DNA of 64,000 nucleotides from Billgrantia sulfidoxydans (GCF_017868775.1 NZ_CP053381.1:2976001-3040000), one strand, 5' to 3'. Shown: positions 1 through 11,389, numbered from the stretch's first letter. The notes: generated from the letters alone by a model not told the origin. Translations and numbers: made by a program.

Positions 1-385
1 GCTCTTCGACCTCGTACTGGCCGTCCAGCACCTGGCCGACACGTTCCTCCAGCTCGTCGGGTGAGATGTCGGTGAGAAAGCCCAGTCGGCCACGGTTGAC
101 CCCCAGCACCAGGGTGCCGCTGTGGCACAGCGTGCGCGCGGCGCCCAGCAGGCTGCCGTCACCGCCCACCACGATCACCAGGTCGCAGAGTTCGCCGAGG
201 GTGCGTCGGCTGGCCTCGGGGTGGCCGTGGTCGAGCAGCACGGTGGCGGTGCGATCCTCGACGATGACGTGAAAGCCACGCGCGTCGAGGAAGCGCAGCA
301 GGCGCTTCAAGGTCTCGACCACCTTGGCACTGCCCAGGCGGCCGATCAGGCCGATGTTCTTGAACCCGTCGTGCTCGTTCTGCAT
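1..385 (-). CDS. nadK: NAD kinase, N-terminal part (gene runs off the left edge)
   Basis: NAD kinase phosphorylates NAD to NADP in the cytoplasm. The minus strand reads open from an ATG at 383-385 to the window edge, giving the first 128 residues; the C-terminal half is outside. Visible signatures are the GGDGS phosphate-binding motif at residues 74-78 and NRGRLGFLTD at 97-106, both hallmarks of the family, preceded by the usual N-terminal Rossmann-like half beginning KNIGLIGR. The stop of the DMT exporter gene lies 64 bases upstream, so the two genes may be cotranscribed leftward. I chose the ATG because it places KNIGLIGR near the N-terminus, as in other proteobacterial NAD kinases. Identification is secure; only the extent is unknown. 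Confidence 0.93.
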   Translation of the reverse strand, partial: MQNEHDGFKNIGLIGRLGSAKVVETLKRLLRFLDARGFHVIVEDRTATVLLDHGHPEASRRTLGELCDLVIVVGGDGSLLGAARTLCHSGTLVLGVNRGRLGFLTDISPDELEERVGQVLDGQYEVEE

Positions 386-449
386 GCCCTGCTCTCTCGG
401 ATCATGGCCGCTCATTATGGAGGCTGGGTGCAGGGCGGGCAAACTCGGC

Positions 450-1319
450 TCAGGCAGCGGCGGGGGTGCGACGGCGCAGCCACCATTCGTTGAGCACCAG
501 CGAGCCGACGATGATCGCCCCACCCAGTCCCAACCGCAGCAGGTCGGCGTCGCGGTTCCAGATCACCAGATTGACCAGCAGCCCGGCGGGGATCAGGGCG
601 TTGTTCATGATCGCGAGCGCGCCGGCATCCACCCGGGTCGCCCCCAGGTTCCAGAAGAAGTAGCCAAGGCCCGAGGCCACCAGACCCAGCCAGGCGAGAA
701 CGCCCCAATGCACTGGCGTGGCGGGCAGCGCCGCGGTATTGCCGAGCAGGGCGAAGGCCGGCAGTGCCACGACCAGCGCACCGAGATAGAACCAGGCGAA
801 GACGCTGTGGCGCGGCAGCTCGGCGGGCAGCGTCACGGAGAAGCGTCGATAGCCCACCTGACCCAGCGCGAAGCAGAGATTGGCCCCCTGTACCACCAGG
901 AAGCCGAGCCAGAAGCCGCTGTCGACCCCGTCGTAGCGGATCACCGCGGCCCCCAGCACGGCCAGGGCGGCGGTGAGCAGGTAGAACGGCGTGAAGCGGC
1001 CGAACAGCGCGTCGTCGAGCAGCGTCACATAGAGCGGCGTGAAGATGGTGAACAGCAGCACCTCCGGCACCGACAGCAGCAGGAAGGACTGGTAGAAGAA
1101 GATGTACATCACGCCGAGCTGCACCGCCCCCAGCCCCATCAGCGCCAGGCGCTGACGCCCGGCCAGCAGCCGCGGCCGCAGGAACGGCAGGAACACCAGG
1201 GCCGCCAGGCCGACGCGCATCAGCACCGCGAAGTAGCTGTCCACCTGGCCGGCGAGATAGACACCGATCAGCGAGAACGAGAAGGCCCAGAGCGCGGTGA
1301 CGCCGATCAAATAGCCCAC
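450..1319 (-). CDS. DMT-superfamily (EamA) inner-membrane exporter
   Basis: A 289-residue polytopic membrane protein with about ten hydrophobic segments arranged as two EamA repeats (roughly residues 5-135 and 145-280), as in drug/metabolite transporters that export amino acids, amines or other small metabolites. The substrate cannot be read from sequence. I start it at GTG (1317-1319): the purine-rich AAGAAAGAGG lies six bases upstream, and the first transmembrane helix begins immediately. The open frame continues further upstream but without hydrophobic or conserved content. A promoter-like TTGATG-16-TATAAT sits at 1354-1381, overlapping the glpD stop, so the gene probably has its own promoter although it lies downstream of the glycerol operon. 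Confidence 0.85.
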   Translation of the reverse strand: MGYLIGVTALWAFSFSLIGVYLAGQVDSYFAVLMRVGLAALVFLPFLRPRLLAGRQRLALMGLGAVQLGVMYIFFYQSFLLLSVPEVLLFTIFTPLYVTLLDDALFGRFTPFYLLTAALAVLGAAVIRYDGVDSGFWLGFLVVQGANLCFALGQVGYRRFSVTLPAELPRHSVFAWFYLGALVVALPAFALLGNTAALPATPVHWGVLAWLGLVASGLGYFFWNLGATRVDAGALAIMNNALIPAGLLVNLVIWNRDADLLRLGLGGAIIVGSLVLNEWWLRRRTPAAA

Positions 1320-1353
1320 GGTTAACCTCTTTCTTCCTTTGGGTTGACGCGTG

Positions 1354-1381
1354 ATTATACCGCCAAGCGGCGATCCATCAA
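1354..1381 (-). promoter_or_regulatory. Predicted sigma70 promoter for the DMT exporter gene
   Basis: Reading the minus strand, TTGATG (1376-1381) and a consensus TATAAT (1354-1359) are separated by 16 bases, about 35 bases upstream of the GTG start. The -35 element overlaps the end of glpD. Confidence 0.5.
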
Positions 1382-3078
1382 TGCGACTCTCGCTGCCGCG
1401 ACTCGGGTGCGCGCGAGGGACAGGTGTCGGGCACATCGTCTCCCGTGCCGCCCCCCACCTCGCTCCTCTCGCGTCGCGTGGTGGCAAAATACTCCTCCAG
1501 GCGCGCCTCGGCCTCGTCGCCGAACAGGATCGCACACGCCTCGCGCAGCCCCGGAGACTGGCGCATCGTCTCCTCGTGCACCACCAGAGCGATCTTGGAG
1601 CGACGCCGCAGGAAGTCCTCCAGGCGCGTGATCATCTCGCGCCGCTTGGCGTAGTGCAGCTCGCAGCGCAGGTACTCGGTGCCCTCGATCAGCACCTCGG
1701 CCTGGCGCGGGTCCTCGCGGATCTCCTCGAGCATCTCCAGCGCGTGGGTACCGTAGCGCCGCCACAGCCGGCTTGACAGCGGCTCGGAGGCGTCGGCCGC
1801 GGTCAGCTCGTCGAGGTGCATCAGCCTCGCCTGGTGCAGGAACTGGCGGCGCACCTGATCGGGCGGCTCACCGTACCAGCGGTGCTTCGGATAGGGCACC
1901 TCGATGCCCATGTCACCGACCGCGGCGACGATCTCCTCGCCCACGTTGAGGCAGTCGGTGAGCTTGCCGCCGAAGATGCTCAGGTGGGCATCGTGTGGAT
2001 TGACGTCGATGGCGTGCTTGCGCGAGAGCTGCAGGAAGTCGCGCCCGCCGTCGCCTTCGGCCCTGATCGCCAGGGGCCGCACGCCGCAGCGGAGGGAGAT
2101 GATGTCCTCCTTGTCCAGCGGCCGGTCGAGCTCGAGACGCTTGTTGATATTGTCGAGCACGAAGCGAATGTCGGCCTCGCTCGCGCTCACATCGGGCCGT
2201 TCGACGCGGGTGTCGGTGGTGCCGATACAGGTTCGCGGCCCCATGGGGATGACGAAGAACAGCCGTCCATCGTCGGCGAAGAACGCCAGCACCCGATGAT
2301 TGTCGGTCAAGCGCGGCACGATCAGGTGGATGCCCTTGGAGTAGGCATGACGATGACGCGTGGCCTGACCGGTGAGGCCGTTGTGCTCGTCGACCCAGGG
2401 CCCGGCAGCGTTGATCAGGACCTTGGAGCGAACGACGAGCTCCCGCCCGGTGACGACGTCGCGAGCCTGCGTCACCCAATCACTGCCCTCGCGTCGCGCC
2501 CCCAGCGACTCGACGTAATTCGCCGCCACGGCGCCGTAGTTGAGCGCCCCGCGCACGAAGTTGAAGACGAAGCGGGCGTCGTTGTCGTGAAGGTAGGCGT
2601 CGGAGTACTCGAAACCGCCCACGGCCTCGCGCGTGTCGATGATCGCTTCGCTGTTGCGGATCGCTCGGGGCGAGAGGAAGCGCGGTATGCGGGTGAAGCC
2701 GTTACCGATCAGCCAGTAGAGCCAGGCACCGGCCCACAGGTAGCGCGGGTGGTAGCGGAACCCCCGCGTGATGGTAGTCAGGAAGCGAATCTCCTGCACC
2801 GAGGCGGGATAGCTCCGGATCAGGTGATTGCGACTCAAGCAGAGTTTTCTCACCAGCGCGAAGTCGCGGCTCTCCATGTACTTGATACCGCCCCACACCA
2901 GATTGGAGGAGTGCATACTGGTGCTGCCGGCGAAGTCGCCGCGGTCGATCAGCGCGACCCGCACGCCCTTGCCGGCCAGAGCGGCCGCCGAGGCCGCGCC
3001 GTTGATCCCGCCACCCACGATCAGGACGTCGAACGCCTCGCCGCCGAGTTTCTCGACGTTACTGCTACGCAGTTCCAT
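1378..3078 (-). CDS. glpD: Aerobic glycerol-3-phosphate dehydrogenase
   Basis: FAD-dependent membrane-associated enzyme that oxidises sn-glycerol 3-phosphate to dihydroxyacetone phosphate and passes electrons to quinone. The 566-residue product has the N-terminal dinucleotide-binding motif VLIVGGGINGA (about residues 18-28), conserved GlpD blocks such as NHLIRSYPA and NAAGPWVDE, and the C-terminal DAO_C domain; the length is close to the family norm. The ATG at 3076-3078 is preceded by AAAGG seven bases upstream; the frame extends upstream only through a terminator hairpin. It is the last gene of the glycerol ABC operon, separated from glpV by that hairpin. Together they import and oxidise glycerol, although glycerol kinase is not in the window. 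Confidence 0.95.
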   Translation of the reverse strand: MELRSSNVEKLGGEAFDVLIVGGGINGAASAAALAGKGVRVALIDRGDFAGSTSMHSSNLVWGGIKYMESRDFALVRKLCLSRNHLIRSYPASVQEIRFLTTITRGFRYHPRYLWAGAWLYWLIGNGFTRIPRFLSPRAIRNSEAIIDTREAVGGFEYSDAYLHDNDARFVFNFVRGALNYGAVAANYVESLGARREGSDWVTQARDVVTGRELVVRSKVLINAAGPWVDEHNGLTGQATRHRHAYSKGIHLIVPRLTDNHRVLAFFADDGRLFFVIPMGPRTCIGTTDTRVERPDVSASEADIRFVLDNINKRLELDRPLDKEDIISLRCGVRPLAIRAEGDGGRDFLQLSRKHAIDVNPHDAHLSIFGGKLTDCLNVGEEIVAAVGDMGIEVPYPKHRWYGEPPDQVRRQFLHQARLMHLDELTAADASEPLSSRLWRRYGTHALEMLEEIREDPRQAEVLIEGTEYLRCELHYAKRREMITRLEDFLRRRSKIALVVHEETMRQSPGLREACAILFGDEAEARLEEYFATTRRERSEVGGGTGDDVPDTCPSRAPESRQRESH

Positions 3079-3100
3079 GTGCGGACCTTTTACAAGCAAA

Positions 3101-3130
3101 GGCCCCGTTCGGCGAGCGCCGAACGGGGCC
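3101..3130 (-). terminator. Hairpin between glpV and glpD
   Basis: A perfect 13-bp inverted repeat (arms 3101-3113 and 3118-3130, GGCCCCGTTCGGC type) with a 4-base loop lies between the glpV stop and the glpD start. On the minus strand it is followed by TTTGCTTGT, a weak U-tract. It could attenuate rather than fully stop transcription into glpD, lowering GlpD relative to the binding protein, or stabilise the upstream message. Confidence 0.7.
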
Positions 3131-3232
3131 TGGAATGACCCGGACGGGCTACCGGAAACACGTGGTTCGTTGTCGGCCCGGCGCGGTGGCCGGGCCCTGG
3201 CCGCGTCGGGCACCTCGCCCGACGCCGGCTGC

Positions 3233-4975
<1,743 letters not shown>

Positions 4976-5037
4976 GTTGACCTCGTTCTGCGTGTGGATG
5001 TCATCCTTGACGTGGTTATCGTCCGTACGGCCTTGGT

Positions 5038-5310
5038 TCAGCCCCAGCGCATCAGCACCAGCAACCAGAGGACGGAGATCCCCAGGGCAAACCAAATCGA
5101 GAGCTCGGTGAAACCGACCACCGCCAGGTGGACGTAGGCGGCGGAGAGCAGCCCGATGAAGAGCCGGTCACCGCGGGTGGTGGCGATCGGCAGGAAGCCG
5201 CGCCGTTCAACGCTGGGGGACGCCAGCTCCCAGGCCGTCATGGCGCACAGGATGGCAGCGATGACGGAGAAGAAGATTGCCGTGGGCAGGGTCCAGACCA
5301 TCCATTCCAT
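5038..5310 (-). CDS. glpU: Small membrane protein of the glycerol transporter operon (DUF2160, GlpU type)
   Basis: A 90-residue protein with two or three predicted transmembrane segments (about residues 7-28, 48-66 and 70-88) and a short basic link. It sits between the second permease and the binding-protein gene, exactly where glpU occurs in rhizobial glpSTPQUV operons, and resembles the DUF2160 family found with them. Its molecular role is not established; it may help assemble or stabilise the transporter. The ATG follows a purine-rich ribosome-binding region (GAGGAAACCACG) 16 bases after glpQ. Confidence is high that it is a real gene, moderate for its exact role. Confidence 0.8.
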   Translation of the reverse strand: MEWMVWTLPTAIFFSVIAAILCAMTAWELASPSVERRGFLPIATTRGDRLFIGLLSAAYVHLAVVGFTELSIWFALGISVLWLLVLMRWG

Positions 5311-5326
5311 CGTGGTTTCCTCCCCT

Positions 5327-6220
<894 letters not shown>

Positions 6221-6221
6221 G

Positions 6222-7106
6222 TCAGGCTCCTCCCTGAGCGGTGTGGTCTTTCTGGCTGTTCATGATGGCGGTGTAGAAGATCCAGCAGACCAGCAGGATG
6301 ATGAGGAAGTAGATCAGCGAAAAGGCGGCAGAGGGCCCCAGATCCTGCTGCGCGATGGCCATGGTGGTCAGCGACTGGCTGAGGAAGGTGGTGGAACTGC
6401 CCGGGCCGCCGCCGGTGAGCACGAACGGCTCGGCGTAGATCATGAAAGAGTGCATGAAGCGCAGCAGCACGCCGATCACCAGTACGTTGGTCAGCTTGGG
6501 CAGCTGGATGTAGCGGAACACGGCCCACTTCGTAGCTCGGTCGATGCGTGCCGCCTGGTAGTAGGCGTCGGGAATCGCACGCAGGCCGCTGTAGCACAGC
6601 AGGGCGATCAGCGGGGTCCAGTGCCATACGTCCATCAGCACGATGGTGGCCCAGGCATCCGAAGCGTTGCGGGTGATGTTGTAGGGGTAGCCCAGCTCAC
6701 GGATGCCCACCCCCATCAGCCCGATGTCGCCGCGAGTGAAGAGCTGCCAGATGCTGCCCACCACGTTCCACGGGATCAGCAGCGGCAGCGTGATCAGGAT
6801 CAGCACCGCGGAGGCCTGCCAGCCGCGCTTGGGCATCAGCAGGGCGATACCGATGCCCAGCGGCACCTCGATCGCCAGGATGGTGAAGGAAAAGGCGAAC
6901 TGACGCAGCAGTGCCGCCTGCAGGGAGCGGTCGTTGAGAATCGCCTCGAACCACTCGGTGCCGGTGAAGAAGCGCGTATTGGCGTCGAACACGTCCTGGA
7001 CCGAGTAGTTGACTACCGTCATCAGCGGAATGATGGCCGAGAACGCCACCAGCAGCAGCATGGGCAGGATCAGGAACCATGCCCGATTGTCGTGGACCTT
7101 GTTCAT
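6222..7106 (-). CDS. glpP: Glycerol ABC transporter permease 1 (GlpP type)
   Basis: Inner-membrane permease of 294 residues, MalF/UgpA-like, with six transmembrane segments beginning at about residue 10 and an EAA-like loop around AYYQAARIDRATKWAVFRYI. The start is the ATG at 7104-7106, which overlaps the glpT stop as ATGA, a classic coupling arrangement; the frame continues upstream only as an alternative frame of glpT. It pairs with GlpQ and is energised by GlpS/GlpT. Confidence 0.87.
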   Translation of the reverse strand: MNKVHDNRAWFLILPMLLLVAFSAIIPLMTVVNYSVQDVFDANTRFFTGTEWFEAILNDRSLQAALLRQFAFSFTILAIEVPLGIGIALLMPKRGWQASAVLILITLPLLIPWNVVGSIWQLFTRGDIGLMGVGIRELGYPYNITRNASDAWATIVLMDVWHWTPLIALLCYSGLRAIPDAYYQAARIDRATKWAVFRYIQLPKLTNVLVIGVLLRFMHSFMIYAEPFVLTGGGPGSSTTFLSQSLTTMAIAQQDLGPSAAFSLIYFLIILLVCWIFYTAIMNSQKDHTAQGGA

Positions 7107-8199
7107 TGCCCCACCTCCACGCGGAACTCGTCGATATAAAGGTGCAGCCACGCCGCGGGGAAGCGGACGAACGCCTGCCGCGGCGGCAGCGGCTGGTCCT
7201 CTCCCAGGCGCGCACGAAACGTCTCGCCGGCGAACGCGAACGACACGACGCGGTAGGTGCCGAGATCCTGGACGGCGTCGATCTCGATCGGGTAGGCGTC
7301 CGCGGCCGGGCTCCCCAGCACCTCGACGAACTCCGGGCGGATGCCGAGCTTGATGTTGCGCGAACGGGCCTGCTGGATGGCGCCCTGAAGCGCCGGGGAA
7401 AGGACCAGGTCGACGGTACCGGCCCGCGCCCCGCTGTCGGTTCTCGCCACCGGCATGAGGTTCATGCCCGGACTGCCGATGAAATATCCGACGAAGGTGT
7501 GCGCGGGTGTCTCGAACAGCTCGCGTGGGGTGCCGAACTGCACCACCTGCCCCTCGTACATCACCGCGATCTTGTCGGCGAAGGTCGAGGCTTCGAGCTG
7601 GTCGTGGGTCACGTAGATCATGGTGATGTTGAAGCGCTCGTGGATCTCCTTGAGCTTGCGCCGCAGCTTCCACTTGAGCTGGGGATCGATCACCGTGAGC
7701 GGCTCGTCGAAGAGGATCGCCGAGACGTCGTCGCGTACCAGGCCGCGCCCCATGGAGACCTTCTGCTTCTCGTCGGCGGTCAGGTTGCGCGCCTTGCGCT
7801 TGAGCAGCGAGGTCAGATCGAGCACGTCGGCCACTTCGGCCACGCGCTCGCGGACCTTCGCCTCGGGCGTACCCACGTTGCGCAGCGGGAAGGCCAGGTT
7901 GTCGTAGACGCTCATGGAGTCGTAGACCACCGGGAACTGGAACACCTGGGCAATGTTGCGCTCCTCGGGCGGCAGCTCGTTCATGACCTGGTCGTCGAAC
8001 AGCACCTGGCCGTCCGAAGGCGTGAGCAGGCCGGAAATGATATTGAGCAGCGTCGACTTGCCGCAGCCGGACGGCCCCAGCAACGCATAGGCGCCTCCCT
8101 GCTGCCACACGTGCTCCATCTCGCGAATGGCATAGTCATCGGGGCCCGAGGGATTCGGCGCATAGCTGTGCGCCAGCGACTTGAGAGTGATCTGGGCCA

Positions 8200-8200
<1 letters not shown>
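7103..8200 (-). CDS. glpT: Glycerol ABC transporter ATP-binding protein 2 (GlpT type)
   Basis: A 365-residue ATPase with an N-terminal nucleotide-binding domain and a C-terminal TOBE/MOP-like domain as in MalK/UgpC. Walker A is canonical (GPSGCGKST, residues 42-50), as are Walker B with catalytic Glu (ILFDE, 162-166) and the switch His in THD (His199). The ABC signature is degenerate: LTADE at 140-144 replaces LSGGQ. Its partner GlpS shows the complementary pattern. It overlaps glpS by one base (TGATG) and glpP by four. Symbol from the rhizobial operon; unrelated to the E. coli glycerol-3-phosphate antiporter GlpT. Confidence 0.9.
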
Positions 8201-9288
<1,088 letters not shown>

Positions 9289-9495
9289 GCTGAACTCTTT
9301 GCCATCGTGTTGGAGTCGTTGTAGGAAGCGGCGCGGGCACTCCGACTCGACCGTCCAGCGGCAGGCGTGCCTCGAGACGGCCTGGGAAGCGGTCGTGTCT
9401 TGCTCGTAGGGAATGGGTGGGACATGGTCTCGCCCTGTTGTTCTTGTCGGGTCGTTACTCATTGAGGTCGCGGCAAACGAACAGGGAAAGGCACC

Positions 9496-9546
9496 AATGT
9501 TCGATTTTGAACGAAAACGAACCTCAAATGTTCGATTTACGATAGC
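9496..9546 (-). promoter_or_regulatory. Two GlpR-like operator half-sites, 31 bp apart
   Basis: AATGTTCGAT occurs at 9496-9505 and again at 9527-9536, spaced 31 bp (three helical turns). Each matches the E. coli GlpR half-site consensus WATKYTCGWW (as I recall it), and the first is followed by a looser inverted half (AACGAAAACG, 9510-9519). They lie just downstream of the predicted -10, a good position for repression by a DeoR-family GlpR. No glpR gene is in the window. Confidence 0.6.
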
Positions 9547-9547
9547 G

Positions 9548-9576
9548 AGACTAGCCCAGAGAGCGCTGAGCGGCAA
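9548..9576 (-). promoter_or_regulatory. Predicted sigma70 promoter of the glp operon
   Basis: On the minus strand TTGCCG (9571-9576) and TAGTCT (9548-9553) are 17 bases apart. Transcription would start at about 9540, inside the GlpR-like site cluster. Confidence 0.45.
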
Positions 9577-9598
9577 CGCTCGTGTTCGAATAAGTACC

Positions 9599-9612
9599 TA
9601 GACCATGGTCTA
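9599..9612. promoter_or_regulatory. 14-bp perfect palindrome upstream of the glp promoter
   Basis: TAGACCATGGTCTA is a perfect dyad about 22 bp upstream of the predicted -35. It could bind an activator or a GntR/MarR-type regulator; nothing identifies which. Confidence 0.4.
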
Positions 9613-9726
9613 ATCTGGAAAGATGCCAGGCGGCAGCGGACGCTTCCCTCCCGGTGTCGCTCGGCGCTGTCCTTTCGTTTGAGGCGACACTGTTCGGTTC
9701 CGAAGATGGCATGCGCGCGGCCCCGA

Positions 9727-10260
9727 TCAGCCCAGCCTGCGCCTCAACCATGACCAGGCATAGATACAGCCCGGCACCCAGCCCAGCAGCGTGAGACACA
9801 GGCAGACGATCACACGGCGCCCTCCTCCTTGCGCAAGGCCAACGGCCAGCGGCGGCAGCAGCACGGCAAGCGCCTTGTAGGAGAAGCGAAGCGCGGCCGA
9901 CGCCTGCCAGGCTGACGACGTAGGAGCCCGCGCCTGCCGCGCATCGCCGGTGGCCGGCCCGGCGTCTGTCGAGGGGATGTACGTCTCTACCGCGGTGCTC
10001 GCTTCGCGTTCGGTCCGGGCGGTTTGTCCGGCCTGGCGATGTGCCTGGTGATCGAACTTCTGGTCGATGGCTTCCGCCCCCTCGGCCAGCGCCTCGTGAT
10101 AGCGCTCCCAGTCCTCCCAGTCGAAGGGCGTACCGGCGCGCGGCTGGTGTCCGCCCGCCTCACGTGCGCGCTCCCAAGCCTTCTCCTCCAGGGTGTTGGG
10201 GCGCTCCTCGTCCCGACTGCCATCGAGCCCCTTTCTCGCCAGATATTCGCGTGCATCCAT
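9727..10260 (-). CDS. Pmp3/YqaE-type membrane protein with a DUF2934-like N-terminal extension
   Basis: A 177-residue protein. The C-terminal 55 residues (about 122-177) match the Pmp3/UPF0057 proteolipid pattern: AVLLPPLAVGLAQGG, then LTLLGWVPGCIYAW, with two transmembrane helices. Pmp3 proteins are normally free-standing 50-60 residue membrane peptides linked to salt and cation stress. Here residues 1-60 are charged and helical (EEKAWERAREAGGHQP, then DWEDWERYHEAL), resembling the short DUF2934 domain, followed by a low-complexity linker. The start is ATG 10258-10260, six bases after GGGAGG; a GTG six bases further upstream lies too close to that site. No operon partner is evident. Confidence 0.75.
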   Translation of the reverse strand: MDAREYLARKGLDGSRDEERPNTLEEKAWERAREAGGHQPRAGTPFDWEDWERYHEALAEGAEAIDQKFDHQAHRQAGQTARTEREASTAVETYIPSTDAGPATGDARQARAPTSSAWQASAALRFSYKALAVLLPPLAVGLAQGGGRRVIVCLCLTLLGWVPGCIYAWSWLRRRLG

Positions 10261-10483
10261 GTCCACCTCCCGCTCTCGAGCATCCGGTTTGCCGCCTCTG
10301 CCTCACAAGCTAGCCTACCCTCACCCTATTTGGAGCCACCCGGCCCCGGCCATGTTCCGTCGCGGCCTTCGCCCGCGCCCGGCACCAGCGTTGGCAAGAT
10401 GTTGAAGACCTACCTTATATCCGGGTCGACTCGGCTATGCTGTAGATATCCCGCCAAGAGCGATCGAAACAAGGAGATGCGCC

Positions 10484-10891
10484 ATGCCCAACAGGGCCCC
10501 TACCATCGTTCGCGAGATCATGTCCCGGGATTGCTACCGGGTCACCGGCAACACGTCGATCATCACCCTGGCCGAAGGATTGGCCCTGCATCGCCTGCCT
10601 GGCGTGCCGGTCGTCGACGATCACGACCAGTTGATCGGCTTCATCTCCGAGCAGGACGTGATGGGCAAGCTGCTCCAGAGCGCCTACCTGAACGACGAAG
10701 CCCCCCTGGTCAAGGAGCTGATGCGCAACGAGGTGCTCTCCGTTTCGCCCACCAAGAGCATCACCGACCTGGCCCAGGAGATGCTGGGCCAGAAGCCCAA
10801 GGTGTTCCCTGTGACCGAGCAGGGTCGCCTGTGCGGCATCGTGACCCGTCGCGACGTGCTGACCGCCATCCTGCGCATGCGATACAGCTGA
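10484..10891 (+). CDS. CBS-domain pair protein
   Basis: A 135-residue stand-alone Bateman module: two CBS domains (about residues 9-65 and 78-132), with the paired pattern VREIMSRDCYRV...GVPVVDDHDQLIGFISEQDVM and VKELMRNEVLSV...VFPVTEQGRLCGIVTRRDVL. Such proteins bind adenine nucleotides and modulate partner proteins; the partner here is unknown. The ATG follows AAGGAGA seven bases upstream. A long hairpin lies 30 bases after the stop. Monocistronic, with its own upstream region at 10261-10483. Confidence 0.88.
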   Translation: MPNRAPTIVREIMSRDCYRVTGNTSIITLAEGLALHRLPGVPVVDDHDQLIGFISEQDVMGKLLQSAYLNDEAPLVKELMRNEVLSVSPTKSITDLAQEMLGQKPKVFPVTEQGRLCGIVTRRDVLTAILRMRYS

Positions 10892-10920
10892 AGCCGGCGC
10901 CCCGCCGCCCCACCCCGGAA

Positions 10921-10956
10921 ACGAACGAGCCCTGCCCGGCGGCAGGGCTCGTTCGT
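10921..10956 (+). terminator. Hairpin downstream of the CBS gene
   Basis: A perfect 16-bp inverted repeat (10921-10936 and 10941-10956) around a 4-base loop, 30 bases after the CBS stop. There is no run of Ts after it, so it may act as a transcript end stabiliser or a weak terminator. Confidence 0.5.
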
Positions 10957-10986
10957 TCGCCTGAACCCTCGACGTAAGCGACAGAC

Positions 10987-11015
10987 AAAAAACCGCCCAT
11001 GGAGACCATGGGCGG
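10987..11015 (-). terminator. Rho-independent terminator facing left
   Basis: Ten-bp stem CCGCCCATGG (10993-11002) with a 3-base loop and its complement (11006-11015). On the minus strand it is followed by six or more Ts (10987-10992). It would end a leftward transcript, but no leftward gene is recognisable to its right before the tRNA. Confidence 0.65.
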
Positions 11016-11188
11016 CAAAGATCGAAACTGCGAGCCAGAGCAACAGTGTTAGCGACTGCCATCGCGCTGTTGCCTGTACCAGATATGACAGCAGCAAGCA
11101 AAAAAGTTCGCCACTGTTCGTTAATTTTTTTGTCGCTCGTGGAAAACAAGCACTTATCGCTCGAGAAAGGAGAATTTCACCGTCCCGC

Positions 11189-11218
11189 TTGCAAAGCTCA
11201 ACCCCTTGGTTTTACTAT
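11189..11218 (+). promoter_or_regulatory. Promoter of the tRNA-Gly gene
   Basis: TTGCAA (11189-11194) and TACTAT (11213-11218) are spaced 18 bases, ending 12 bases before the mature tRNA. The position fits a tRNA promoter. Confidence 0.55.
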
Positions 11219-11230
11219 CGAATCCGCTCT

Positions 11231-11304
11231 GCGGGTGTAGCTCAATGGTAGAGCAGAAGCTTCCCAAGCTTAAGACGAGGGTTCGATTCCCTTCACCCGC
11301 TCCA
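11231..11304 (+). tRNA. tRNA-Gly (anticodon CCC)
   Basis: A 74-base cloverleaf: acceptor GCGGGTG pairs with CACCCGC at 11294-11300, with a D-arm (GCTC...GAGC), an anticodon loop TTCCCAA giving anticodon CCC, a T-arm with GGTTCGATTCC, and an encoded CCA end. It closely resembles E. coli glyU. The gene is intact on the left of an integrated element, whose insertion reproduces the last 21 tRNA bases at 15433-15453. Confidence 0.95.
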
Positions 11305-11305
11305 G
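11284..11305 (+). repeat. attL: 22-bp direct repeat in the tRNA-Gly 3' end
   Basis: Twenty-two bases starting CGATTCCCTTCACC at the T-arm and running to the base after CCA are repeated exactly at 15433-15454. This is the standard outcome of integration into a tRNA 3' end that preserves the tRNA. Confidence 0.92.
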
Positions 11306-11317
11306 TAGCCATACAAG

Positions 11318-11337
11318 CCTTTGATACTAAAGGTTTT
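11318..11337 (+). terminator. Weak hairpin just inside attL
   Basis: CCTTT (11318-11322) and AAAGG (11329-11333) form a 5-bp stem followed by TTTT. It may replace the terminator that the insertion moved away from the tRNA gene. Confidence 0.35.
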
Positions 11338-11359
11338 CCCCACCAATCATGGGGTTAGG

Positions 11360-11389
11360 GGCTACAGGAATGGCTACAGAAGTGGCTAC
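11360..11389 (+). repeat. Left arm-type repeats: three GGCTAC at 12-bp spacing
   Basis: GGCTAC occurs at 11360, 11372 and 11384, same orientation, exactly 12 bp apart. The matching cluster near attR (15345-15384) suggests arm-type binding sites for the tyrosine integrase. Confidence 0.65.

Larger units (their letters stand above)
9289..9726. other. Regulatory region upstream of the glycerol operon, no gene seen
   Basis: This 438-base gap holds the predicted glp promoter, two GlpR-like sites and a palindrome, listed separately. The stretch 9480-9600 is clearly more AT-rich than its surroundings. Short open frames here lack ribosome-binding sites and coding character. The leader between the promoter and glpS is about 250 bases; I see no clear riboswitch fold in it. 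Confidence 0.6.
10892..11230. other. Gap between the CBS gene and tRNA-Gly, no gene seen
   Basis: This 339-base interval holds two strong hairpins and the tRNA promoter, listed separately, and an AT-rich stretch at 11085-11175. No convincing coding frame or recognised RNA is visible. The hairpin at 10987-11015 points to a leftward transcript that begins somewhere in this gap. Confidence 0.5.

Noticed and set aside
9413..9799. Short open frames in the glp upstream region
   Set aside because: They cover the predicted promoter and operators, have no ribosome-binding sites and no recognisable protein sequence.
11046..11240. Short open frame running into tRNA-Gly
   Set aside because: It enters the tRNA gene, lacks a convincing ribosome-binding site and coding composition, and covers the tRNA promoter.
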